Part shown: positions 43,543 to 52,145 of the stretch, piece by piece
Position numbering within the stretch: position 1 is the stretch's first letter
Layout: each line of letters starts with the position of its first letter
Assembly: GCF_030373245.1 (NCBI RefSeq)
Contig: NZ_JAUCZF010000004.1
Coordinates: 1 to 64,000, forward strand
Source of the DNA: Hydrogenophaga sp.
Lineage (GTDB): Bacteria > Pseudomonadota > Gammaproteobacteria > Burkholderiales > Burkholderiaceae_C
DNA: 64,000 nt
Direction: 5' to 3'
Notes under the pieces: generated by a model
What the model was told of the DNA's origin: nothing
The model's input: the letters and a program-made list of their open reading frames with translations, nothing else
Database searches by the model: none
Program-made: the position numbers and the translations under genes

Positions 43543-43871
43543 ACACCATGCAATACCAAGGCTACACCGCACGCATCGAGTTTGACGAGCGCGACAGCAT
43601 TTTTGTGGGCCGCGTGCTTGGCCTGCGCAGCATCATCAGTTTCCACGGCGACACCGTGGCACAGCTGCGCAGCGAGTTTGAAGCGGCTGTGGACGACTTC
43701 CTGCAAGACTGCAAGGCGCAAGGCATCAAACCCGAGAAGCCCGCGTCCGGCAAGCTGATGCTGCGCGTGCCGCCCGAGGTGCACGGCGCTGCCATCGTGG
43801 CCGCCCAGGCGTCGGGCAAGAGCCTGAATCAATGGGCGACTGAGGTGTTGCAGGATGCGGCGCAGGTCTGA
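43539..43871 (+). CDS. hicB: HicB-family antitoxin
   Basis: 110 residues. The N-terminal HicB fold MQYQGYTARIEFDERDSIFVGRVLG binds the toxin; the C-terminal SGKLMLRVPPEVHGAAIVAAQASGKSLNQWATEVLQ is a ribbon-helix-helix DNA-binding domain, which should bind the operator upstream. Start at ATG overlapping hicA. Confidence 0.92.
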   Translation: MNTMQYQGYTARIEFDERDSIFVGRVLGLRSIISFHGDTVAQLRSEFEAAVDDFLQDCKAQGIKPEKPASGKLMLRVPPEVHGAAIVAAQASGKSLNQWATEVLQDAAQV

Positions 43872-43891
43872 ACCTCTGATCTTGCAGGGTC

Positions 43892-43914
43892 AAATTGGAA
43901 TCTGACCCCAATTT
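43892..43914. repeat. 23-base repeat, left end of AT-rich islet
   Basis: The complementary strand contains AATTGGGGTCAGATTCCAAT. Its inverted near-copy is at 44601-44623 (one mismatch over 23 bases), and a third copy is at 44900-44921. The repeat is itself partly palindromic (AAATTGG at one end, CCAATTT at the other). Similar sequences often accompany REP-associated tyrosine transposases; that is recollection, not a search. Confidence 0.75.
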
Positions 43915-43923
43915 CTCCCTAGT

Positions 43924-44124
43924 ATGGATAGGAAGCTGAGCACCGAGTTTGGTACGTGGCTCAAGAGCAACCCTAATGCACAAAATAACTACCTTACAGT
44001 CAATCAAGTCACCTCTGCCCTAAATCATTTCGCCAACACAGCACCAGGATTCACTGAGACATATGGGTCTACTCAGCAAATCCTAAATAATGTCAAAAGC
44101 CGAAGATTGGATGTGACAAAATAG
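43924..44124 (+). CDS. small hypothetical protein in AT-rich islet
   Basis: 66 residues, soluble, Asn/Thr/Gln-rich (MDRKLSTEFGTWLKSNPNAQNNYL). Codon use is AT-rich, unlike the neighbourhood. No Shine-Dalgarno sequence is clear. It lies just inside the left repeat and 6 bases before the membrane protein gene. The residues LKSNPNAQNNYLTVNQVTSALNHF could be a helical DNA- or protein-binding module. Unknown family. Confidence 0.5.
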   Translation: MDRKLSTEFGTWLKSNPNAQNNYLTVNQVTSALNHFANTAPGFTETYGSTQQILNNVKSRRLDVTK

Positions 44125-44130
44125 CAATCT

Positions 44131-44556
44131 ATGGCCAAACCCCTGCCCCCAATGAACCCTCTGAAAGCAGCCATAGTCCGGACAGGGATAATTGTATTAA
44201 TTTTTTTAATGTTATTATTAGGACCCCAAACCGATATGTCAGTTTCGGGCCGTGAACTGGTATTCTTTTCTGGGTTCAGTCTGATTGTGGTTTTGGTAAT
44301 AATGCTTATCTATGAGGGCATATCAGCAGCTATCTCTTCGCTAAAAACTCTTGCAGCTTCAATTATCTTGTTTATGCTTTCGTTAGCACTGACGGCTGTA
44401 GCTTACATCGGATTCTATTTTCTTCTATCGAAAGTTCCTGACGTATTTCTTCGAGGAACCTCCATTCCCTCAGTAGTAATCACCCAATTTGCTGCTACTC
44501 TACAGCTTTGTTTGACTTTTTTTTCTATTTCGAGATATGCGCCGCAAGAGGCCTAA
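44131..44556 (+). CDS. small membrane protein in AT-rich islet
   Basis: 141 residues with about four membrane segments (RTGIIVLIFLMLLLG, LVFFSGFSLIVVLVIMLIYEG, LAASIILFMLSLALTAVAYIGFYFLL, and a final one near VVITQFAATLQLCLTFF). It is markedly AT-rich compared with the surrounding DNA. Together with the preceding small gene it fills the islet between inverted repeats, so it was probably acquired. Function unknown. Confidence 0.6.
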   Translation: MAKPLPPMNPLKAAIVRTGIIVLIFLMLLLGPQTDMSVSGRELVFFSGFSLIVVLVIMLIYEGISAAISSLKTLAASIILFMLSLALTAVAYIGFYFLLSKVPDVFLRGTSIPSVVITQFAATLQLCLTFFSISRYAPQEA

Positions 44557-44600
44557 GAGCTAGATGCCGTTTTGAAGAGGGCTTCAGCTGCTTCACGGGG

Positions 44601-44623
44601 AAATTGGGGTCGGATTCCAATTT
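44601..44623. repeat. 23-base repeat, right end of AT-rich islet
   Basis: Inverted near-copy of the repeat at 43892-43914 (one mismatch). The two enclose 686 bases holding two AT-rich genes. Confidence 0.75.
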
Positions 44624-44716
44624 GGTAATTTCACTATCAACACCTCAGTAAGATCATTTTTTGCCCATCCCTCGAACCGCTGACTCACGCCTCTCGGTCA
44701 CCTCACCGCCAACTTC

Positions 44717-45049
44717 ATGCCCCGCCCACCCTTCACGCATTGGCGCCCCGCCGCACACGCCAGCCTCGCGTTAGCTGCATGCCTTGTCGCTGGTTGGCTG
44801 GCCCAAACAGCAATGAGCCATCAACGCCAAGGCGAGCGACAACTGCAACAGGCGCTTTCCCAGTCGCTGCAGCCGCGCGGCGAAATCAGGAAATTGAGGA
44901 AATTGGGGTCAGATTCCAATTCGGCGAATGGGGTCAGACTCCGATCAATCGCTCAAGCCGCTTCCGCGTGCAACCTCACCCCCAGCGCCTTCGCCACCTT
45001 GAGCACCGTGGCCAGGCTGGGGTTGCCGTTTTCGCTCAGCGCTTTGTAG
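44717..45049 (+). pseudogene. possible gene remnant with N-terminal membrane helix
   Basis: The first about 53 residues look genuine (signal-anchor SLALAACLVAGWLAQTA, then a Gln/Arg-rich helix). After that the frame enters the 44900 repeat and then the antisense of the antitoxin gene. I read it as the 5' end of a gene cut by the repeat. The rest of 44557-44952 holds only the repeats. Confidence 0.3.
44900..44945. repeat. third copy plus partial copy of the islet repeat
   Basis: AAATTGGGGTCAGATTCC and following bases (44900-44921) repeat the islet ends; AATGGGGTCAGACTCCGAT (44927-44945) is a degenerate extra copy. They abut the 3' end of the antitoxin gene. Confidence 0.65.
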
Positions 45050-45261
45050 AGGCTTTCGCGGCTCAGGCCGCTGTCCCGGGCGACCTGGGTCATGCCTTTG
45101 GCTCGGGCAATGTCGCCCAGTGCGCGGGCGATGCCGGCGGCGTCGTCGGGTGCGTCGCTGAGCCAGGCGTCGAGGTAGGCGGCCATTTCTTCCGGTGTGC
45201 GCAGCTGTTCGGCGACATCGTAGGCCATGGTCTGGGTCTTCTGGGCAGGGTTCTGGGTCAT
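44953..45261 (-). CDS. HigA/XRE-type antitoxin of a toxin-antitoxin pair
   Basis: 102 residues. An N-terminal part likely contacts the toxin (EEMAAYLDAWLSDAPDD); the C-terminal HTH is ARAKGMTQVARDSGLSRESLYKALSENGNPSLATVLKVAKALGVRL, as in addiction-module antidote proteins. It follows the toxin gene by 18 bases in one operon. Confidence 0.9.
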   Translation of the reverse strand: MTQNPAQKTQTMAYDVAEQLRTPEEMAAYLDAWLSDAPDDAAGIARALGDIARAKGMTQVARDSGLSRESLYKALSENGNPSLATVLKVAKALGVRLHAEAA

Positions 45262-45279
45262 GGCTGGCTCCTGTGTTTC

Positions 45280-45567
45280 CTAAAGGTGGCGGGCGAGTTC
45301 AAGCGCCGCCTCGATGTCTTGGCGCTGGCTGGACTTGTCGCCGCCAGCCAGCAGAATGATCAGCTCCCCGTTGCGTTCTGTGTAGTAAACACGATAGCCA
45401 GGACCCACATCGATCTTGAGTTCAGAGACGCCCTCGGTCAGGCGCCGGACTTGCCCTGGGTTGCCGTGCACCAGCCTGTCAACGCGTACCTGAATCCGCG
45501 CACGCGTGGTTCGGTCTCGCAATGCGTTGATCCAGTCCCGATAGGTTTCAGTCAGCTGCACACGCAT
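45280..45567 (-). CDS. RelE/HigB-like toxin
   Basis: 95 residues. RDRTTRARIQVRVDRLVHGNPGQVRRLTEGVSELKIDVGPGYRVYYTERNGELIILLAGGDKSSQRQDI is the RelE/ParE-superfamily killer-protein fold, with the typical GYRVYYT strand and the GGDKSSQ loop. It is first in a toxin-then-antitoxin operon with a palindrome right upstream. Confidence 0.92.
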   Translation of the reverse strand: MRVQLTETYRDWINALRDRTTRARIQVRVDRLVHGNPGQVRRLTEGVSELKIDVGPGYRVYYTERNGELIILLAGGDKSSQRQDIEAALELARHL

Positions 45568-45576
45568 GGGTGAAGT

Positions 45577-45592
45577 GTATCCTATGGGATAC
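45577..45592. promoter_or_regulatory. operator palindrome of the HigBA-like pair
   Basis: GTATCC-TATG-GGATAC is a perfect inverted repeat 9 bases upstream of the toxin ATG, where the antitoxin would repress its own operon. Confidence 0.65.
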
Positions 45593-45642
45593 GATAGTTC
45601 AAGCGAATGAATGGCCTTCGATGGGTCATTGAAGGCGCTGCT

Positions 45643-47139
45643 TCACCGCACCCCCACCACCTTCACCAACTGCCCCACCCGGGGCTCAGAACCCCCGTCG
45701 TACAGGCCGTTGAGCAGCCGCAGCTGCCGCTCGGTGGACACACCCGGCGTCTGCAGCGCCGCAAACCCGCCGCGCGGGAAGGGCACGAGGTTCACTGCCC
45801 AAGGGCGGGCGTTGCGGGCGTCGGCGGCGCTCAGGGGGCGGAAGGTCTTTTCGGTGGCGTTCATGGCGGCCATGGCGCGGTTCCTGGCGGCGTCGTTGGC
45901 AGCCAGGTAGAGCAGGGCGTAGTTCGCGTTGTTGGGGCCGGTGACGATGGTGGCTTCCAGTGGCTGGGTCTGGCCGTTGTTCACCAGACGCGTGCCCGCG
46001 AAGTGGGTGGCCGCCAAGCCGTTGATGGTGCCGCGCGTGACTCGGCCCTGGTTGGCCTTGAGGCCGTCTTTCAGGATGGCGTCGTGCGTGGTGCCGGTCT
46101 TGGGTGGCACGGCCAGCATGCGCAGCGCGGCGTCGCCCTGTGGGCTGACGAAGCTGAGGGCGCTGGGGCTGTTCTGGATTCGCCAGCCGGGCTGGGCGGT
46201 GAGCCCAATGCCGAGCTCGGGGTGGTAGAAGTTCTGGCCGCGCACCAGGCCTTGCTCGGGGCTGTCGCCAAAGGTCATGCCGCGGATGGCCTGCAGGAAT
46301 CGCTCGCGCCCGTCATCGCCGTACTGCCCCTTGTGGGCGGCGGCGTTCTGGCGGATGGACTGCAGGCGCTGCACGTTGCTGGGGTGCGAGGCCAGCCAGT
46401 CGTCGCCCTCGCGCACCGGGCGGCCTTCGGCACGCGCCTGGTCGGCGGCGTAGACCTCTTGCGATTTCAGCACCTGGATCACGTCGACCATGTTGCTGGG
46501 GTTGTAGCGGTTGCGCGCCAGGTACTCGGCGCCCAGGGTGTCGGCCTGCAGTTCCTGCTCGCGGCTGTACTTGGCGATGTAGCCGGCGGCCACGCCCTGC
46601 GCCACCTGGCTGCTGAGGTCGGCCGCGCCGCTCACGCCCTGGCTCTCCAGCACCGCGCCGAGCACGCTGGCCGCGAGCACGCCCAGCCCGGCGTTCTGCT
46701 GGCGGGTGGCGCGCTGGGCGCCGTGGCGCGCAGTCACGTGGCCGATCTCGTGGCCGATCACACCGGCCATGTCGGCCTCGCTTTCCATGTAGGCCAGGAT
46801 GCCGCGCGTGACGTACACATAGCCGCCGGGCAGCGCAAACGCGTTGATCTCCGGGCTGTCGAGCACGGTGAAGGTCCAGGGCAGGGCGGGGCGGTGTGAC
46901 TGCGCGGCCAGGCGCTGGCCGACCTGGTTCACATAGGCCTGCAGCCGCGCGTCTTTCACCACGCCATATTCGGCCAGGATCAGCTCATGCCCCTTCTTGC
47001 CTTCGGCGATCTCGGTGCGCTCATCCATGGCCGAGAGCTCGGTCTTGCCGGTGACCGGGTTGACCACCTGGGTGCCGCAGCCGGCGAGCAGCGCAGCGGT
47101 GAGGGCGATGGCAAGGGAGAGGCGGCGGTTCGGTTGCAT
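45643..47139 (-). CDS. M48-family zinc metalloprotease lipoprotein (BepA/LoiP-like)
   Basis: 498 residues. A lipoprotein signal (LTAALLAGCG) is followed by the M48 domain: SPEINAFALPGGYVYVTRGIL, the zinc site AGVIGHEIGHVTARHG, and EQELQADTLGAEYLA with the third ligand. The C-terminal half is a separate beta-rich domain (GQNFYHPELGIGLTAQPGWRIQNS). Likely a periplasmic quality-control protease. The opposite-strand 430-residue ORF is a shadow. Confidence 0.92.
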   Translation of the reverse strand: MQPNRRLSLAIALTAALLAGCGTQVVNPVTGKTELSAMDERTEIAEGKKGHELILAEYGVVKDARLQAYVNQVGQRLAAQSHRPALPWTFTVLDSPEINAFALPGGYVYVTRGILAYMESEADMAGVIGHEIGHVTARHGAQRATRQQNAGLGVLAASVLGAVLESQGVSGAADLSSQVAQGVAAGYIAKYSREQELQADTLGAEYLARNRYNPSNMVDVIQVLKSQEVYAADQARAEGRPVREGDDWLASHPSNVQRLQSIRQNAAAHKGQYGDDGRERFLQAIRGMTFGDSPEQGLVRGQNFYHPELGIGLTAQPGWRIQNSPSALSFVSPQGDAALRMLAVPPKTGTTHDAILKDGLKANQGRVTRGTINGLAATHFAGTRLVNNGQTQPLEATIVTGPNNANYALLYLAANDAARNRAMAAMNATEKTFRPLSAADARNARPWAVNLVPFPRGGFAALQTPGVSTERQLRLLNGLYDGGSEPRVGQLVKVVGVR

Positions 47140-47299
47140 ATGGTGTCTCCTGAGCGCGGTGGAGGTGGCGCCGATCAGCATGAAAAGTCAGTCAAAAGCA
47201 TGATACGGAGCCTGGGTGGTCGTGGGGATGCCATCTGCGGCGAAAGCGACAAAGTTCACGCACCGGCATCGCGGTGTGGCCGCAGGATCAAGGTGGTGC

Positions 47300-48274
47300 T
47301 CAGCTCAGCGTGGGGCTCACCGGCGGGCTCGGTGTACCGGCGGGGGCGAGCTGGGCGAACTGGCCGAACTTGGCGGCCAGGTGGGCTTCGCCGCGCTCCA
47401 GCATGTAGTAGCGAAAGGCCTCGGCTGGCGGCGAAAGCAGTTTGGACAGCGTGTGCACCACATTCCAGGCGCGCACGATGGGTGTGCCTTCCACATCCAG
47501 CACCGCGATGAGCCGGTTCTCCAGTTCCAGACCGATGGTGTGCAGCGAGAGAAAGCTGATGCCCATGCCCGCCATGACCGCCTGCTTGATGGTCTCGTTG
47601 CTGTTCATCTCCATCACCACGCGCGGCTCCAGCTGCGTTCGCTCAAAGAACTTTTCCATGGCGGCGCGGGTGCCCGACCCCCGCTCGCGCAGGATGAAGC
47701 CATAGGGCTGCAGCGCTTCGGCGGTGGGGTGGCCGATCTTGAGCAGTGGGTGATCGACCGGGGCCACGAACACATGCGGATGGGCGGCGAAGGGCTCGGC
47801 GCGCGTGGCCAGCTCAGTGGGCGGGCGACCCATGACCGCAATGTCCACGTCATTTCCGTGGAGCATCTTGACCAGTTGTTCGCGGTTGCCCACCGCCAGC
47901 CGAATCTCGATGCCCGCGTGTTCGCGCTGGAACTCCGCCAGCAATCGCGGTAGAAAGTACTTGGCGGTGCTGACCATGCCGATGGTGAGCGTGCCCACCT
48001 CCAGGCGCTGCAGGCGGGCGGCGGCGTCTTCGGCGTCTTTCAGCGTGGCGAGCATCTTGCGCGCGTAGACCAGCATGTACTCGCCAGCCGTGGTGAGCGC
48101 GACCTGGCGGCCTTTGCGGTCAAACAGCGGCAGGCCGACATGGCCTTCCAGCTCCTTGACCTGCATGGTCACGGCAGGCGGCGTAAGGTGCAGGACTTCG
48201 GCGGCGCGGGCAAAACTCAGGTGCCGCGCCACCTCCGTGAAAACCCTGAGCTGGCGGAAGGTGGTGTTTTTCAT
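47300..48274 (-). CDS. cbbR: LysR-type regulator CbbR (second copy)
   Basis: 324 residues. HTH: RQLRVFTEVARHLSFARAAEVLHLTPPAVTMQVKELEGHVG; the effector domain has AVGNREQLVKMLHGNDVDIAVMGRPPTE and RERGSGTRAAMEKFFE. Divergent from cbbY, it should control the second cbb operon. Its start codon lies inside a TTAAG/CTTAA palindrome, so binding there could block its own translation start region or transcription. Confidence 0.92.
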   Translation of the reverse strand: MKNTTFRQLRVFTEVARHLSFARAAEVLHLTPPAVTMQVKELEGHVGLPLFDRKGRQVALTTAGEYMLVYARKMLATLKDAEDAAARLQRLEVGTLTIGMVSTAKYFLPRLLAEFQREHAGIEIRLAVGNREQLVKMLHGNDVDIAVMGRPPTELATRAEPFAAHPHVFVAPVDHPLLKIGHPTAEALQPYGFILRERGSGTRAAMEKFFERTQLEPRVVMEMNSNETIKQAVMAGMGISFLSLHTIGLELENRLIAVLDVEGTPIVRAWNVVHTLSKLLSPPAEAFRYYMLERGEAHLAAKFGQFAQLAPAGTPSPPVSPTLS

Positions 48275-48340
48275 TAAGTAATTGCTTAACTTAAATGTGA
48301 TCTATCGTGAATTTACCTTATTTAAGTGACTGCCTATAGT
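48274..48340 (+). promoter_or_regulatory. cbbR2-cbbY control region
   Basis: TTAAG-TAATTG-CTTAA (48274-48289) is a palindrome at the cbbR start. TTACCTTATTTAA (48313-48325) is an exact TTA-N7-TAA CbbR-type site. TTTACC (48312-48317), a 17-base spacer and TATAGT (48335-48340) make a plausible promoter for cbbY. Confidence 0.65.
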
Positions 48341-48388
48341 TAACCCACGACCCCGCTGACCACGGGGTCTCTTGAACAGGTGACCCCT

Positions 48389-49123
48389 ATGCTGAAAGCC
48401 CTTATCTTCGACGTCGACGGCACGCTGGCCGACACGGAAGCCGTGCACCTGGAGGCCTTCAACCACGCGTTTGACCAGGTTGGCCTGGACTGGCACTGGA
48501 CCCGCGAGGATTACACCCGCCTGCTGGAAATTTCCGGGGGCAAAGAGCGCCTGCGCCACCACTGGAACGTGGTGAATCCCGGCATGACCTCGCTGGAAGG
48601 TGGTGCGCTCACCGACACCATCAACCGGCTGCACGAGTTCAAGACCGCGTACTACGAGAACGCGGTCAACGAGGGCGCGGTGCAGCTGCGCCCCGGGGTG
48701 CTGGCGCTGATGAACGAAGCCCATGCCCAGGGCCTGAAGCTGGCCATCGCCACCACCACTTCACCAGTCAACATCGCCGCGCTGCTGCGCAAGGCCGTGG
48801 GCCCAGACTGGCGCCAGATGTTCCTCGCGGTGGGCGATGGCTCTTCTTCGCCGGTCAAGAAGCCGCATCCGCAGGTGTACCTGCAGGTGCTGGGCGACAT
48901 GGCCATGCAGCCCGCGGACTGCCTGGCCTTTGAGGATTCGGCCAACGGGCTGCGCGCAGCCATGGCAGCCGGGTTGCAAACCGTGATCACGCCCAGCGAC
49001 TTCACCGCCCACCAGGACTTCACCGGCGCGCTGCGCGTCTTGCCTGATCTCTCGGGCGTGTCGGTGGCGCAGCTGCGCGAATGGCTGGCCGCGGCACCGC
49101 ATTTGCCTGCCGCCACCCACTGA
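48389..49123 (+). CDS. cbbY: CbbY, xylulose-1,5-bisphosphate phosphatase (HAD family)
   Basis: 244 residues. HAD motifs: [14 protein letters not shown] (nucleophile Asp), [13 protein letters not shown] (Thr), KKPHPQVYL (Lys), [11 protein letters not shown] (Asp). CbbY removes the RuBisCO inhibitor XuBP. First gene of the second cbb operon. ATG is used; a GTG three codons earlier is possible. Confidence 0.94.
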   Translation: MLKALIFDVDGTLADTEAVHLEAFNHAFDQVGLDWHWTREDYTRLLEISGGKERLRHHWNVVNPGMTSLEGGALTDTINRLHEFKTAYYENAVNEGAVQLRPGVLALMNEAHAQGLKLAIATTTSPVNIAALLRKAVGPDWRQMFLAVGDGSSSPVKKPHPQVYLQVLGDMAMQPADCLAFEDSANGLRAAMAAGLQTVITPSDFTAHQDFTGALRVLPDLSGVSVAQLREWLAAAPHLPAATH

Positions 49124-49137
49124 GCACCCGACCCGGA

Positions 49138-49833
49138 ATGACCAACGACATGATTCGCCTCGCCCCCTCCATCCTGTCCGCCGATTTCGCCCGTCTGGGC
49201 GAAGAGGTTCGCGCCATCGAAGCTGCCGGGGCCGATCTGGTGCACTTCGACGTGATGGACAACCACTACGTGCCCAACCTCACCATCGGGCCACTGGTGT
49301 GTGAAGCGATCCGGCCGCACGTGAAGATTGGAATTGACGTGCACCTGATGGTCGAGCCGGTGGATGCGCTGATCCCGCTGTTCGCGAAGGCCGGCGCCAA
49401 CCTCATCACGTTTCATCCCGAAGCCAGCCGCCATGTGGACCGCACGCTGCAGCTGATCCGCGACCACGGCTGCAAGGCCGGCCTGGTGTTCAACCCGGCC
49501 ACGGCGCTGGCGCTCATGGACCATGTGATGGACCGCCTCGACATCGTGCTGCTCATGAGCGTGAATCCCGGTTTTGGCGGACAGAAGTTCATCCCGTCCA
49601 CGCTGGACAAGCTGCGTGCCGCGCGCCAACGCATCACCGCCCACACCGAGGCCGGTGGACAGCCGATCTGGCTGGAAGTGGACGGTGGCGTGAAGGTGGA
49701 CAACATCGCGCAGATCGTGGCCGCAGGGGCCGACACACTGGTGGCCGGCAGCGCGGTGTTCGGCGCGCCCGATGAAGGCGGTGGCTACCGCACCGTGATG
49801 CAGCAACTCAGAACCAACGCTGTCCAGCGCTGA
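49138..49833 (+). CDS. cbbE: ribulose-phosphate 3-epimerase
   Basis: 231 residues. It interconverts ribulose-5-P and xylulose-5-P. Motifs: [44 protein letters not shown]-type [30 protein letters not shown]. The start is ATG 49138 or 49150. It begins 14 bases after cbbY. Confidence 0.96.
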   Translation: MTNDMIRLAPSILSADFARLGEEVRAIEAAGADLVHFDVMDNHYVPNLTIGPLVCEAIRPHVKIGIDVHLMVEPVDALIPLFAKAGANLITFHPEASRHVDRTLQLIRDHGCKAGLVFNPATALALMDHVMDRLDIVLLMSVNPGFGGQKFIPSTLDKLRAARQRITAHTEAGGQPIWLEVDGGVKVDNIAQIVAAGADTLVAGSAVFGAPDEGGGYRTVMQQLRTNAVQR

Positions 49834-49876
49834 CTCGATCGCGCACCGAATCATCCCTTCGAAAAAAGAGTTCACC

Positions 49877-50971
49877 ATGCCCACCCGCCGCCGCTTCACG
49901 CTCACGCAGTACCTCATCGAACAGCGCCGCCGCTTTCCCACCGCCAGCGGCGACTTCAACGCGCTGGTGCTCGACGTGGCACTGGCCTGCAAGGCCATCG
50001 CGCGCACCGTGGCCTTTGGCGACCTGGGCGGCATGATCGGCAGCCCCGAGGCGGTGACCACCACGGTGAACGTGCAGGGCGAAGAGCAGAAGCGGCTGGA
50101 CGTGATCAGCAACGACTACTTCATGCAGATGACGGAGTGGGGCGGTCACCTGGCGGGCATGGCCTCGGAAGAGATGGACCACCCGTACCAGATCCCGGCC
50201 ACCATCCCGCGCGGCAAGTACCTGCTGGTGTTTGATCCGCTGGACGGCTCGAGCAACATCGATGTGAACGTGACGGTCGGCAGCATCTTCAGCATCCTGC
50301 GCGCGCCACAGGACGTGATCGACAGCGGGCGCGATGTGGTCGAAGCCGACTTCTTGCAGCCCGGTACGCAGCAGATGGCTGCCGGCTACGCGCTCTACGG
50401 CCCGACCACCATGCTGGTGCTCACCGTGGGGCAGGGCGTGGCCGGCTTCACGCTCGACCCCAATCTGGGCCAGTTCATGCTCACGCACCCCAACCTCAGG
50501 GTGCCCGAAGACACGCAGGAATTTGCCATCAACGCGTCCAACAGCCGTTTCTGGGAAGCGCCCATCAAGCGCTACGTGGACGAGTGCCTGGCCGGCAAGA
50601 CCGGCCCGCGCGGCAAGGACTTCAACATGCGCTGGATCGCCAGCATGGTGGCCGAGGCGCACCGCATTCTCATGCGCGGCGGCGTCTTCATGTACCCGCG
50701 CGACACCAAGGACCTGAGCAAGAACGGCCGTCTGCGCCTGCTGTACGAAGCCAACCCGGTCGGCATGATCCTGGAGCAGGCCGGTGGCCGCGCCAGCACC
50801 GGTCGCGATCCCATGCTGAACGTCAAACCGACATCGCTGCACCAGCGTATCGGCCTGGTGTTTGGCTCCAAGAACGAGGTCGAGCGCATCGAGCGCTACC
50901 ACCGAGAACCCAGCGCCTACAAGGACGACGCCAACCCGCTGTTTGTAGAACGCTCACTTTTCCGAGACTGA
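49877..50971 (+). CDS. cbbF: fructose-1,6-bisphosphatase class 1
   Basis: 364 residues. Motifs: [25 protein letters not shown] (metal site), [14 protein letters not shown], and [16 protein letters not shown] regions. It releases phosphate from FBP in the regeneration phase; a dual SBPase role is common in this class. Its ribosome site is weak (GAAAAAAGAG). Confidence 0.96.
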   Translation: MPTRRRFTLTQYLIEQRRRFPTASGDFNALVLDVALACKAIARTVAFGDLGGMIGSPEAVTTTVNVQGEEQKRLDVISNDYFMQMTEWGGHLAGMASEEMDHPYQIPATIPRGKYLLVFDPLDGSSNIDVNVTVGSIFSILRAPQDVIDSGRDVVEADFLQPGTQQMAAGYALYGPTTMLVLTVGQGVAGFTLDPNLGQFMLTHPNLRVPEDTQEFAINASNSRFWEAPIKRYVDECLAGKTGPRGKDFNMRWIASMVAEAHRILMRGGVFMYPRDTKDLSKNGRLRLLYEANPVGMILEQAGGRASTGRDPMLNVKPTSLHQRIGLVFGSKNEVERIERYHREPSAYKDDANPLFVERSLFRD

Positions 50972-51032
50972 ACTTTCAACACCATTCGATCAACCGCAGA
51001 CACCCATCCGCATCGCCTGCCGGGCTTTGTTC

Positions 51033-51111
51033 AAAACACCGCCGGGCCGGCTTTGCCGGACGGCTGGTGTTGCCCCCTTGAGGGGGTGACGCCGCAGGCG
51101 GCGCGGGGGTG
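51033..51111 (-). repeat. GC-rich palindromic repeat between cbbF and cbbP (inverted copy)
   Basis: Contains GCCGGGCCGGCTTTGCCGG, TGCCCCCTTGAGGGGGTGAC and GCCGCAGGCGGCGCGGGGG. It is the reverse complement, with some changes, of the copy at 52005-52084, so cbbP lies between inverted copies. Confidence 0.75.
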
Positions 51112-51123
51112 ATAGGAGCACAC

Positions 51124-52002
51124 ATGTCAGAACGCCACCCCATCATCGCCATCACCGGTTCCAGCGGTGCGGGCACGTCCACCGTCACGCGCACCTTCCA
51201 GAACATCTTCCGGCGAGAGGATGTCACGGCAGCCATCATCGAGGGCGACAGCTACCACCGCTACGACCGCAAGTCGATGAAGCTGCAGGCCGCCGAGCAA
51301 GAGAAGGCAGGCAATGTCAACTTCAGCCACTTCGGTGCCGAGGCCAACCTGTTCGGTGAAATCGAAACGCTGTTCAAGACCTACAGCGAGACCGGCACCG
51401 GCAAGAGCCGCAAGTACCTGCACAACGCCGAAGAGGCCGCACCCTACCAGCAGGAGCCGGGCACCTTCACGCCCTGGGAGCCGCTGCCCGATGGCACCAA
51501 CATGCTGTTCTACGAAGGCCTGCATGGCGCGGTGGTCACGCCCGAGCACAACGTGGCGCAGTACCCGGACCTGCTGGTGGGCGTGGTGCCGGTGATCAAC
51601 CTGGAGTGGATCCAGAAGCTCTACCGCGACAAGAACATGCGCGGCTACAGCGCCGACGCGGTGACCGACACCATCCTGCGCCGCATGCCCGACTACGTGA
51701 ACTACATCACTCCGCAGTTCCAGTACACGCACGTGAACTTCCAGCGCGTGCCCATCGTGGACACGTCCAACCCTTTTGTCGCGCGCGACGTGCCCACGGC
51801 CGACGAGAGCATGGTGGTGATCCGTTTCGCCAAGCCCAAGGGCATCGATTTCCCCTACCTGCTGAGCATGATCAACGGCTCGATGATGAGCCGCGCCAAC
51901 ACCATCGTGGTCCCCGGCGGCAAGATGGAGCTCGCCATGCAGCTGATCTTCACGCCCTTCATCTGGCGGATGGTGGAGCGACGTAAACGCGCTCTGGCTT
52001 GA
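51124..52002 (+). CDS. cbbP: phosphoribulokinase
   Basis: 292 residues, the bacterial class I size. It makes RuBP from Ru5P and ATP. Motifs: [17 protein letters not shown] (P-loop), [25 protein letters not shown], and [12 protein letters not shown]. Start at the ATG with AGGAG 8 bases upstream. It is bracketed by inverted palindromic repeats. Confidence 0.97.
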   Translation: MSERHPIIAITGSSGAGTSTVTRTFQNIFRREDVTAAIIEGDSYHRYDRKSMKLQAAEQEKAGNVNFSHFGAEANLFGEIETLFKTYSETGTGKSRKYLHNAEEAAPYQQEPGTFTPWEPLPDGTNMLFYEGLHGAVVTPEHNVAQYPDLLVGVVPVINLEWIQKLYRDKNMRGYSADAVTDTILRRMPDYVNYITPQFQYTHVNFQRVPIVDTSNPFVARDVPTADESMVVIRFAKPKGIDFPYLLSMINGSMMSRANTIVVPGGKMELAMQLIFTPFIWRMVERRKRALA

Positions 52003-52004
52003 CC

Positions 52005-52084
52005 CACCCCCGCGCCGCCTGCGGCGTCGCCCCCTCCAGGGGGCAACACCTGCGGCCCGGCATAGCCGGTTCCGCGGTGTTCTG
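52005..52084 (+). repeat. GC-rich palindromic repeat between cbbP and cbbT
   Basis: CGCGCCGCCTGCGGCGTCGC, CCCCCTCCAGGGGGC and GGCCCGGCATAGCCGG; same orientation as the cbbS-cbbQ copy and nearly identical in layout. Confidence 0.75.
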
Positions 52085-52145
52085 GAACCCATCCCCTCGC
52101 TCCCTGTTGGCCCGCTTACGGTCGCCATCATTTCCAGGAAATGAC

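Noticed and set aside
45607-46899. 430-residue plus-strand ORF
   Set aside because: Antisense of the M48 protease, which has intact zinc motifs.
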